Positions 1 to 5,531 of a stretch of DNA of 5,531 nucleotides are shown in pieces (position 1 is the first letter of the stretch; every line of letters begins with the position of its first letter). The position numbers and the translations under genes were made by a program. The DNA comes from an uncultured Clostridia bacterium (lineage in GTDB: Bacteria > Bacillota > Clostridia > Oscillospirales > Acutalibacteraceae): positions 1-5,531 of the forward strand of contig CANQSG010000130.1 in the NCBI GenBank assembly GCA_947626485.1. Direction: 5' to 3'. Under the pieces are notes generated by a model, which was given only the letters and a program-made list of their open reading frames with translations, made no database searches and was not told the origin of the DNA.

Positions 1-40
1 ATTTTTACATCACCGACCTGCAGGTCGGTGATGTAAAAAT
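1..40. repeat. Perfect 40-base palindrome at the window edge
   Basis: Bases 1-20 are the exact reverse complement of bases 21-40, with no spacer; the centre is CTGCAG. It lies inside the open frame of the secreted protein, and the inner arm encodes the natural-looking peptide FYITDL. Because the palindrome starts exactly at base 1, the outer arm is probably a fold-back of the inner arm made by assembly or amplification, not genomic sequence. A true inverted repeat cannot be excluded from the window alone. Confidence 0.9.
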
Positions 41-935
41 CGAAGGACAGGGTGTTGTAATCGGACAGGTCGACCGGCTTCGGCACCGTGACGCGCAGAT
101 GGTTCGGCCACTGGCCGCGCGCGTCCTGAATCGAATTCCGATGCCCGCCGAGCCGGAAGTAGGCGCTCGATTTGCCCTGCGTCCGGGTGAAGACGTCGTC
201 GATATAGGCGACGCTGTAAGGCACGCCGGCCACGCCGTAGGTCTCGCCCGACCCGTTGTCGCAGGAGGCGACGACGGTCTCGTCCGTTTCCTTAACGGCG
301 ACGCAGTTGTCGAAGGTGAAGGTCAGCGCGGCGGAGGCGGCCGTCGGGCAGTAGTTCCCCGTGAGCGCATACGAGCCGACGGTGCTCTCTGCCTCGGCGG
401 CGGGGTCGCCGTAGACCAGCCGGATGCTGCGCAGGGCGTCGAGGTTCGCGCCGACGGTCGAAAGGTCGATCGTGAGCGTGTTCCAGCCCTGTTGCAGGTC
501 GACGGGCAGCGCCCAGACATAATCCGCCTTGACGCCGAAATTGTCGTCGGTCAGGGCGGTGTTGTAGAATTGCAGCGCCGTCCTGCCGCGCCAGTAGAGA
601 TAATAGGCGTCGACGTTCGAGACGTGCAGGTCGATCTGCAGCGCCCCGTATGGCGTCAGGTCAAACGGCGTGTCGCGCGTGACGGCGACGGTGTTTTGTG
701 CAAACCCCGCCGTGCCGACCGGCTTGCGCAGCGCGCCCTCCCCCTCGCGGACGTTCTCGGCGCTGAAAGATGCCGTGCCGTCCGACGGGACGATGGTCTC
801 GCCCTTGCCCGCCTCAAACGAGAAGACGGTCTGAGGGTCGTCGGGGTTCGCCGCGGAGGCGATCACCGGGACGCAGAGCGCGACCACCATCGACGCGATC
901 AGAAGATACGCCAGAAGTCGTTTCCCAGTTCTCAT
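1..935 (-). CDS. Secreted protein with repeated beta-rich (carbohydrate-binding-like) domains, 3' end outside window
   Basis: An open frame of 311 codons runs from an ATG at 933-935 to the window edge without a stop, so the C-terminus is missing. The start is supported by the purine stretch AAGGTAAGG at 942-950 and by an immediate signal peptide: basic residues 2-6 (RTGKR), a hydrophobic core at about 7-25, and a likely cleavage after ASA near residue 28. The mature part looks beta-rich and modular. Residues about 36-215 contain FDLTPYGALQIDLHVS, GWNTLTIDLS and a closing FTFDNC. A second, similar unit begins near residue 220 and reaches VDLSDYNTLSFDFYITD. Such patterns are common in jelly-roll carbohydrate-binding domains of extracellular Clostridia proteins, but no specific family is claimed. 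A catalytic domain could lie in the missing part. Its position after two sugar-type permeases suggests a surface role with the transporter. Residues 305-311 are read from the palindrome at the window edge and should not be trusted. Confidence 0.8.
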   Translation of the reverse strand, partial: MRTGKRLLAYLLIASMVVALCVPVIASAANPDDPQTVFSFEAGKGETIVPSDGTASFSAENVREGEGALRKPVGTAGFAQNTVAVTRDTPFDLTPYGALQIDLHVSNVDAYYLYWRGRTALQFYNTALTDDNFGVKADYVWALPVDLQQGWNTLTIDLSTVGANLDALRSIRLVYGDPAAEAESTVGSYALTGNYCPTAASAALTFTFDNCVAVKETDETVVASCDNGSGETYGVAGVPYSVAYIDDVFTRTQGKSSAYFRLGGHRNSIQDARGQWPNHLRVTVPKPVDLSDYNTLSFDFYITDLQVGDVK

Positions 936-1036
936 AATCTACCTTACCTTTCTGCCGGCCGCACCCGAGCACGAGGCGGCGGCGCAAATCTGTCGGTTCC
1001 GGCCGATTGCCCGCGGCCGGTCGCGGTGCGAAGCGG
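936..1036 (-). other. Intergenic gap with a GC-rich hairpin
   Basis: This 101-base gap is the only sizeable intergenic space in the block. Reading on the minus strand, the arms 1014-1020 and 999-1005 form a perfect 7-base-pair stem (CCGGCCG/CGGCCGG) around an 8-base loop. A further copy of the 7-mer at 955-961 could pair instead with the first arm. No run of U follows the stem, so this is not a standard intrinsic terminator. No convincing -35/-10 pair was found. The hairpin could dampen read-through or protect the upstream mRNA, giving the secreted protein a different expression level from the permeases; that is inference. Confidence 0.35.
942..950 (-). promoter_or_regulatory. Ribosome binding site of the secreted-protein gene
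   Basis: On the minus strand AAGGTAAGG lies 6 bases before the ATG at 935. It is weaker than the AGGAGG sites of the two permeases, but its position fits and it supports the chosen start. Confidence 0.55.
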
Positions 1037-1969
1037 TCAGCCGACCAGCCCCGCGCGTTCGATGCCTTCCATGATCTTGCGCTGGAAAATGATGTAGATG
1101 AGCAGCGGGGGCAGCAGCGCCAGCAGCGCGCCGGCGTTCGCCCGGACAAAGCCGATGAAATACTCTTTGTTCGACGCCTGGTTGGCGTTGGTAAAGACCA
1201 TCACGAGGCTCGGCAGCAGCTTTTTCGCGCCGTAAAAGATGTTCGTGAAATAGGTGTCGGTCCACTGCCAGGCGAAGGAGAGCAGGAAGATGACGATCAT
1301 CATCGAGCGCGCCATCGGCATCATGACGAGCAGGAAGGTCTGAAAGGCGTTGGCGCCGTCGACCCGGGCGGCCTCCGCCATCTCGTTGGGGACGCCCTTG
1401 AAATAGGAGCGCATCAGCAGCGTGTGAATTCCGCCGCGGAAGCCGAGGGAGGTCAGGGCGAGCACGGCGACGGGGACGATCGTGCCGGTCAGGTTCAGCG
1501 GCGCGCCGGTCGTCGCCCGGAAGATGCCGAAGATATCGAAGAAGCGGAATTTGCTGTAAAGCGGCACCATCACCGTCAACCCCGGCACCAACATCGTGAT
1601 GACGAGCAGCAGCAGGCAGAGGTTGACGCCTCGGAAATGGAAGCGGCCGAGCCCGTAGCCCACGAGGGTCGCCGAAATGACGGTGCAGACCGCCACGCCC
1701 AGCGCGTAGAGGAAGGTGTTGACGACGCTCGGCGTGAAATCGGGCTGATCCATCACGTAGCGGAAATTGTCGAGGGTGAAGCGGCGCGGGATCAGGGCGA
1801 CGGTCGTATCGTAGAGATCCTCCTGCGACATCAGCGAGGAGGAAAGCTTGACGAAGAAGGGGAACAGCACGACGTAGGCGAGGCCGCACATCAGCAGGAA
1901 GATCAGCAGCCGCCCGAGGAAGGAACGCGCCGCCTTGGGGGAAAGCTTTTTGAGCACGGGACGGGTCAT
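1037..1969 (-). CDS. Carbohydrate ABC transporter permease, MalG type
   Basis: A 310-residue inner-membrane subunit of a binding-protein-dependent ABC importer, a usual length for the MalG branch. Hydrophobic segments lie near residues 21-41, 82-108, 114-136, 164-186, 212-236 and 276-296, giving six predicted helices. The cytoplasmic EAA loop that docks on the ATPase is clear at about 197-218: EMAEAARVDGANAFQTF followed by MP. The C-terminus KIMEGIERAGLVG resembles the usual ending of these permeases (a G-(I/L)-x-x-G-(A/L)-x-x-G pattern). The frame stays open far upstream into the preceding gene, but the ATG at 1967-1969 is chosen because of the strong GGAGG 7 bases before it, its ATGA overlap with the stop of the other permease, and the typical protein that results. 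Substrate cannot be read from the sequence; sugar or oligosaccharide is inferred from the family. No ATPase gene is in view; in many Bacillota such importers share an MsmX-type ATPase encoded elsewhere. Confidence 0.95.
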   Translation of the reverse strand: MTRPVLKKLSPKAARSFLGRLLIFLLMCGLAYVVLFPFFVKLSSSLMSQEDLYDTTVALIPRRFTLDNFRYVMDQPDFTPSVVNTFLYALGVAVCTVISATLVGYGLGRFHFRGVNLCLLLLVITMLVPGLTVMVPLYSKFRFFDIFGIFRATTGAPLNLTGTIVPVAVLALTSLGFRGGIHTLLMRSYFKGVPNEMAEAARVDGANAFQTFLLVMMPMARSMMIVIFLLSFAWQWTDTYFTNIFYGAKKLLPSLVMVFTNANQASNKEYFIGFVRANAGALLALLPPLLIYIIFQRKIMEGIERAGLVG

Positions 1970-2886
1970 GCGTTTGCCTCCTCTCTGCGGCGGGCGATGT
2001 AGCGAATCAGGCCGTAGCCGCCGACCGCGACGGCGATCAGCAGGCCGAGGCTCAGGCAGTAGATCCACGACATGGCCGACGCGAGGCCGTAATCGCCGGT
2101 GCCGAAGGCGACGCGGTTGATGTAGGACATGATCTGGGTGTTGTCGCGCGTTAAATATTCGACGAGGGTATAAAACAGGCAGACGACGCCGGTCGGCAGC
2201 ACCATCGGCATCGTGATTTTCCAGAATTTTTCCCAACCGGTCGCACCCTCGACGTCGGCGGCCTCGTAAATCGAGGGCGAGATCGACTGGATCGCGGCGA
2301 GGAAGAGCAGGATCTGCACGCCCGAGAGGGTGACGAGCTGGGTGATGTTTTCGGCGGCGGAGGAGACGGTCGAGATCAGCCCCGGGCTGAATTTCAGGGA
2401 TTGCAGAAAGAGCGAAACGCTGTTGAGCCCCGACGCCTCGTCGGCGGCAGCCGCCGTCGACATGTAATTCATGACCTCGTTGGCGGAATCGAGCTTGCCG
2501 ATCAGGCCGGTCGTCACCATGACGGGCAGGAAGAAGACCGCCCGGAAAAAGGTGCGGCAAAAGACCTTGCCGTTGAGCAGCACCGCCATAAAAAGGGCGA
2601 AAATCAAAATCATCGGGATGAGGGTGAGCATCTCCTGCAAGCTGCCGAGCAGGACGCGGAAGAAGGTCGGGTCGACCCGCAGCGCCTTATAAAAGTTCTC
2701 CCAGCCGATGAAGGTCTGGTGCAACACGACGTCGGAGCGGTCGATCGAATGGAAGGCGTAGACCGCGCCCTCGATGAGGACGTCGAGAAAGATAAAGACG
2801 AAGCCGAGCAGGAAGGGCAGGACAAAAAGCAGGCCGACCCACTGGTTATCGCGCTTTGAAAAGAGCTTGCCGCGTTTTTTGTTCAC
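1966..2886 (-). CDS. Sugar ABC transporter permease, MalF/UgpA type
   Basis: A 306-residue permease predicted to pair with the MalG-type subunit encoded just downstream. Hydrophobic segments lie at about 17-37, 77-104, 112-131, 185-203, 226-245 and 271-296. The ATPase-docking EAA loop is at about 207-230: YEAADVEGATGWEKFWKITMP, with E where D is usual in the DGA element. Between the third and fourth helices there is a fairly long extracytoplasmic loop (about 132-184) rich in Ser and Ala, a place where these permeases can contact the binding protein. The start is a GTG at 2884-2886, directly after the TAA of the DUF5696 gene, and is fixed by a near-perfect AAAGGAGGTG upstream. Its TGA overlaps the next start in ATGA, so the two permeases are almost certainly translationally coupled. 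The substrate is unknown. Confidence 0.95.
   Translation of the reverse strand: MNKKRGKLFSKRDNQWVGLLFVLPFLLGFVFIFLDVLIEGAVYAFHSIDRSDVVLHQTFIGWENFYKALRVDPTFFRVLLGSLQEMLTLIPMILIFALFMAVLLNGKVFCRTFFRAVFFLPVMVTTGLIGKLDSANEVMNYMSTAAAADEASGLNSVSLFLQSLKFSPGLISTVSSAAENITQLVTLSGVQILLFLAAIQSISPSIYEAADVEGATGWEKFWKITMPMVLPTGVVCLFYTLVEYLTRDNTQIMSYINRVAFGTGDYGLASAMSWIYCLSLGLLIAVAVGGYGLIRYIARRREEANA
1977..1986 (-). promoter_or_regulatory. Ribosome binding site of the MalG-type permease
   Basis: AGAGAGGAGG on the minus strand, ending 7 bases before the ATG at 1969. It sits inside the last codons of the preceding permease gene. It decides the start, because the same frame stays open for nearly 200 more codons upstream. 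Confidence 0.85.
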
Positions 2887-5361
2887 TTACCCCACCTCCT
2901 TTTGCAGCACGGTGTAGCCCATCGCCGGCACCGTGTTTCCCTCGAACGTATAGGCCGCGTCGGTCTTGTTGACGAGGATTTGCACGCCGTTGGAGAAGCC
3001 CGAACGGGTGACGCCGTCCGCCAAAATCTGATGATCGGTCAGCCGCGCCCCGTCGACGCAGGCGAGGTCGCGCTGCAAATTCGCCAGATCCTCGGCGATG
3101 CGGTCGCGCAGAATTTCGTACGAAACGGAATAATACTGCGTGAAATCGGAATTTTTGAGCCACGCGACGTTGCCGTAGGCCAGCGTGAAGCGGGGCGAGG
3201 TGTGGGTCTCGACGCAGGTCAGCAGCTCTTGCTCCCAGTCGTCCGCGAGGTTGACCGCCGACGAGCTGCGGGCGACGAGGCCGTCGGTCGCGAGCTCGTA
3301 AAAGGGGATCTGCGCCGTCTCGCCGGGGAAGTTCGAATGGTGCAGCGGCGCCGCCGTCACGCCGGAGAGCAGCGGCAGCAGGAAGGCGTTCGCCCCTTCC
3401 GTCCAGAGCGCCTTGCCCCAGTCGTCGCCGAAGATTTCGAGCATGGCGTCCATCGCGGCGATGCGGCTGCCGTTCTGCTCGCGTTTCGTATCGGAGACGA
3501 GGTAGCGGCCGAGCGAGTCGAGCATCAGCGCCGGGGCGTCGAGCTTGCGGACGGATTTTTTCAGCTTGTTCCAGAACTTCGCGTAGCGGGCGGGCGAGAT
3601 CAGCTGGCGCAGCGTGTCGTCGGTGACGCGGTTTTCGAACATCGGCACGCCGGCGAACTCCTCTGCGAAGTCGCGCGCCGTGTCGCGGTTGGAGGAATAG
3701 CCGTCAAAAAGGTATTGATAGTTGCAGAAGATCGGGTCGACGGCGGGCAGCAGCTCGACGCCGCGCGCCGCGAGGTCGGCGTTCAGCTTTCGCAGCTTTT
3801 TGCCGCCGCCGAGCGTGCCGGAGACGGTCTGTTTCCCGGCGACGCCGGCGTTCAGGCCGTTTTTCTGCCAGCCGCTGTAGAGCACCCGCATCGCGCCGAC
3901 GCCCTTCGATGAAAACCATTCCGTCAGCTCCCGCGCCTGGTCGAAGGTCGTCAGGCCGATGTTGCGCTGAACGGGGATTCCCAGCACCGTATCCTCGGCG
4001 CGCACGGCGCCGAGCAGCTCGAGCTCCGCCGCAAAGTTGCAGTTTTCGGCGGTTTCTTTCATGCCCATCGCCTGCAGGCGGCTGCGGTAAAGCGCCGCCA
4101 TTTCGAGGTAACCGGCGCCGCCGGAAAGCGGGGTGTAAAGCACCGTCATGTCGCGCGCATAGGGCAGGTCGTTCGCGACGAAGGTGATCATCTGGGTGCC
4201 CTGCGAGTTGACCTTGGTGTTGATCGTCAGGCGGTCGTAGGCCTGATAGCGGAAGGTGTTGTAGACCCGGAAATACCGGCTGCTCGGCGCGCCCAACGCC
4301 GCCGTCACGGTGCTGATCTCGTCGCCCGTTGTGACTTGCGCGAAGAGGCAGCCGCCGTCCTGCCGCACGGTGCCGAAAACCGGCAGGAAGAACTGCTCGC
4401 CCTTGTCGAGCGCCTCGTTCTGCACCGTGACGTCGGCGCCGTAGACCTCGCCGCTGATGGTGCGGCGGCGGTTGACGTTGCTGTCGTCCATGCGGATCAG
4501 CGCGCCGCTGCCGTCGGGCAGGAAAAGATACCCCGAACCGGCGGGGTCGGCGACGTCGGCGCCGAAGAATTCGAGCAGACGGATGTTCAGCAGGGCGAAG
4601 GCGTCGCGGTTAAAGGAGACCGAATCGGCGGGCACCGTGACCGAAAGGCCGTCCGGTGTCAGGCGGTATTGCAGCCGCAGGGTGAACTCGGGGTTGACCT
4701 CCCGCTGCGCCGCGTCGCCGCCCAGCGCGCAGTCGAGCTGATAGTCGGCGTCGGTGTACCCCGCCTCGACGAGGTATTCGGAAATGTCGCGCTGTTCCTT
4801 GTCCGAAAGCTCCTCCTGCGCGATGTAGAGCGGGCCTTTCGACAGGGCGGGGAAATCCTGCTGCAGCCGGCGGCGCTCGGCGGGGTCTGCCTCGTCCAGC
4901 GTCGTCAAGGTGTAGAAAATTTCCATGCGGCTTTTCGCGCGGTCGCCCATTTTCGCCGTGAACTGCTCGAAGGATTCGACCCGCATGGCGGGCGGCAGAT
5001 AGACGATTTTCGTCATCTCGCCGAGCGTCATCAAGACGTCGAACCCGTTTTCGACGTCTTGCAGCGCGAACTGCCCGAGCTCGACGCAATCGTGCGCCGA
5101 AAAGAGCAGATTTTTCTGGGTGTTGTTGAAATCGACGTACTCGAGCACGACCTGGGAATTCATCTGCTGCCCCACGTCGCCGCTGCAATAGGGGTCGGCC
5201 GCGGCGTTGTAGGGGTTGCTGAAATAGACCTTGCCGTCGCGCCGGTCGAGAAGGGCGACGGCGAGGGTCTGTGCGTCGTAATATAAGGTATAGGCGTCGT
5301 TCTGCGCCGCCTGCCGCATCGCCGCAAGGAAAGTCGGCGCGTCGGGGTAATCGAAGCGCAC
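2887..5361 (-). CDS. DUF5696 domain protein, true N-terminus missing
   Basis: From the GTG at 5359-5361 this encodes 824 residues. Family marks recognised from memory are an N-terminal element YTLYYDAQTLAVALLD followed by DGKVYFSNP (24-50), the PDGSGALI segment (282-289), YLEMAALYRSRL (418-429), and LTTFDQARELTEWFSSKGV leading to VLYSGW (470-498). A possible barrel-like region follows, with LLPAVDP (537-543) and ALMLDSLGRYL (611-621), and a beta-rich tail NGVQILVNKT ending VPAMGYTVLQ. The family has no assigned function that I know of; it is typically extracellular and encoded beside sugar ABC permeases, as here. A surface glycan-binding or glycan-cleaving role is inference. The GTG has no ribosome binding site, and the frame continues upstream with plausible protein (QETDDVSSLTTKDYALTTSE) to about 5420 without ATG, GTG or TTG; a TAA closes it at 5482-5484. 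The native start and expected signal peptide therefore appear to be cut off at the junction near 5420-5440. Confidence 0.85.
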   Translation of the reverse strand: MRFDYPDAPTFLAAMRQAAQNDAYTLYYDAQTLAVALLDRRDGKVYFSNPYNAAADPYCSGDVGQQMNSQVVLEYVDFNNTQKNLLFSAHDCVELGQFALQDVENGFDVLMTLGEMTKIVYLPPAMRVESFEQFTAKMGDRAKSRMEIFYTLTTLDEADPAERRRLQQDFPALSKGPLYIAQEELSDKEQRDISEYLVEAGYTDADYQLDCALGGDAAQREVNPEFTLRLQYRLTPDGLSVTVPADSVSFNRDAFALLNIRLLEFFGADVADPAGSGYLFLPDGSGALIRMDDSNVNRRRTISGEVYGADVTVQNEALDKGEQFFLPVFGTVRQDGGCLFAQVTTGDEISTVTAALGAPSSRYFRVYNTFRYQAYDRLTINTKVNSQGTQMITFVANDLPYARDMTVLYTPLSGGAGYLEMAALYRSRLQAMGMKETAENCNFAAELELLGAVRAEDTVLGIPVQRNIGLTTFDQARELTEWFSSKGVGAMRVLYSGWQKNGLNAGVAGKQTVSGTLGGGKKLRKLNADLAARGVELLPAVDPIFCNYQYLFDGYSSNRDTARDFAEEFAGVPMFENRVTDDTLRQLISPARYAKFWNKLKKSVRKLDAPALMLDSLGRYLVSDTKREQNGSRIAAMDAMLEIFGDDWGKALWTEGANAFLLPLLSGVTAAPLHHSNFPGETAQIPFYELATDGLVARSSSAVNLADDWEQELLTCVETHTSPRFTLAYGNVAWLKNSDFTQYYSVSYEILRDRIAEDLANLQRDLACVDGARLTDHQILADGVTRSGFSNGVQILVNKTDAAYTFEGNTVPAMGYTVLQKEVG
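2893..2902 (-). promoter_or_regulatory. Ribosome binding site of the MalF-type permease
   Basis: AAAGGAGGTG on the minus strand is close to a full complement of the 16S rRNA tail. The AGGAGG core ends 8 bases before the GTG at 2886. It is encoded within the last codons of the DUF5696 gene and justifies the non-ATG start. Confidence 0.9.
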
Positions 5362-5421
5362 TTCGCTTGTCGTCAGCGCATAATCCTTCGTCGTCAGCGA
5401 CGAAACGTCGTCCGTCTCCTG

Positions 5422-5440
5422 CGCCCGGGCGGCGGCGGCG
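5422..5440. other. Probable chimeric junction between two genes
   Basis: Minus-strand DUF5696 protein is believable up to about 5420, and plus-strand nitrilase protein is believable from about 5423 onwards. The changeover lies in a GCG/GCC repeat that encodes Ala on both strands, beside the 10-base palindrome CGCCCGGGCG at 5422-5431. Each gene lacks its start at this point. The exact break cannot be placed because the repeat would fit either gene. It could be an assembly or amplification chimera, or a real rearrangement. Confidence 0.6.
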
Positions 5441-5531
5441 GGGGCCGACGTGGCCGCCCTGCCGGAGATGTTCTGCTGTCCTTACAGCGTGGACAACTTC
5501 CCCGTTTACGCCGAGGAGGCGGGCGGGGACA
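5423..5531 (+). CDS. Nitrilase / omega-amidase-like fragment (carbon-nitrogen hydrolase family), truncated at both ends
   Basis: On the plus strand this frame reads ARAAAAGADVAALPEMF, then CCPYSVDNFPVYAEEAGGD up to the window edge. This matches the N-terminal region of Nit2-like omega-amidases, where the pattern is GAD, LPE(M/C)F, (N/C)xPY, YFPxYAE. The Glu of LPEMF (5465-5467) is the expected first residue of the Glu-Lys-Cys catalytic triad; the Lys and Cys would lie beyond the window. These enzymes hydrolyse amide or nitrile carbon-nitrogen bonds in the cytoplasm. Family members have about 35-40 residues before LPEM. Here only about 13 natural-looking residues precede it, the same frame meets TAA at 5381-5383, and no start codon lies between that stop and a GTG inside the conserved block at 5450. 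The gene is therefore broken at its 5' side by the junction with the DUF5696 gene. Confidence 0.7.

Noticed and set aside
862..884. Possible lipoprotein lipobox around VALC in the secreted protein's leader
   Set aside because: The residue before Cys is Leu, whereas a lipobox needs a small residue (Gly, Ala or Ser). An ordinary signal peptidase I site at ASA fits better.
999..1020. Intrinsic terminator after the MalG-type permease
   Set aside because: The stem is good, but no U-rich tract follows it on the minus strand, so a rho-independent terminator is not supported.
99..1097. Long plus-strand open frame opposite the secreted-protein gene
   Set aside because: It is rich in Arg, Gly, Val and Asp with no recognisable motif, and mirrors a clear minus-strand gene with a signal peptide. 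Long antisense frames are expected in GC-rich coding DNA.
1007..2002. Plus-strand frame of about 330 codons across both permease genes
   Set aside because: Composition is His/Asp/Glu/Gln/Arg-rich, as expected for the antisense of hydrophobic codons, and it spans two real genes on the other strand.
1970..2560. Upstream extension of the MalG-type permease frame
   Set aside because: The frame is open by chance through the other permease gene. The protein there is Arg/His/Pro-rich with no homology feel, while the ATG at 1969 has a strong ribosome binding site and gives a normal-length permease.
2902..5286. Several long plus-strand frames opposite the DUF5696 gene
   Set aside because: All are Arg/Gly/Val-rich shadows without motifs or ribosome binding sites. 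The minus-strand frame has recognisable family segments throughout.
5432..5440. Simple GCG repeat considered as a functional microsatellite
   Set aside because: Only about three to four units; it is explained by Ala codons in a GC-rich genome and is relevant only as microhomology at the suspected junction.

Overview
The window looks like a piece of a high-GC Bacillota (Clostridia-like) chromosome, perhaps a whole short contig from a metagenome-derived genome. This is inferred from GC-rich third codon positions, strong AGGAGG-type ribosome binding sites, GTG starts, and a gene set typical of that phylum: a DUF5696 protein beside two sugar ABC permeases. No rRNA, tRNA, CRISPR array or insertion sequence was seen.

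Almost all of the window is one minus-strand gene block, read from high to low coordinates. First comes a large DUF5696 protein (2887-5361, with the reading frame continuing upstream but no native start). Next is a MalF-type permease (1966-2886), whose GTG directly follows the DUF5696 stop codon. Then comes a MalG-type permease (1037-1969), which overlaps the first permease by 4 bases. After a 101-base gap there is the 5' part of a secreted protein with a signal peptide and repeated beta-rich domains (1-935, running off the window). The tight spacing and strong internal ribosome binding sites point to one operon for import of an oligosaccharide or related solute. DUF5696 and the secreted protein would be the extracellular partners. 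The ATPase and a conventional solute-binding protein are not in view.

Both ends of the window are abnormal. Bases 1-40 are a perfect palindrome with no spacer that starts exactly at base 1, as expected from an assembly or amplification fold-back. At the other end, about 5423-5531 on the plus strand encodes an unmistakable nitrilase/omega-amidase segment. It lies head-to-head against the N-terminal region of the DUF5696 gene, so that neither gene has room for its own start. The changeover falls in an alanine-coding GCG/GCC repeat beside a CG-rich 10-base palindrome. The best reading is a chimeric junction (artefact or real rearrangement) that truncates both genes. No new enzyme system can be claimed from the sequence alone. 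The most interesting biology is the poorly characterised DUF5696-transporter module; the most actionable observations are the two suspicious ends.
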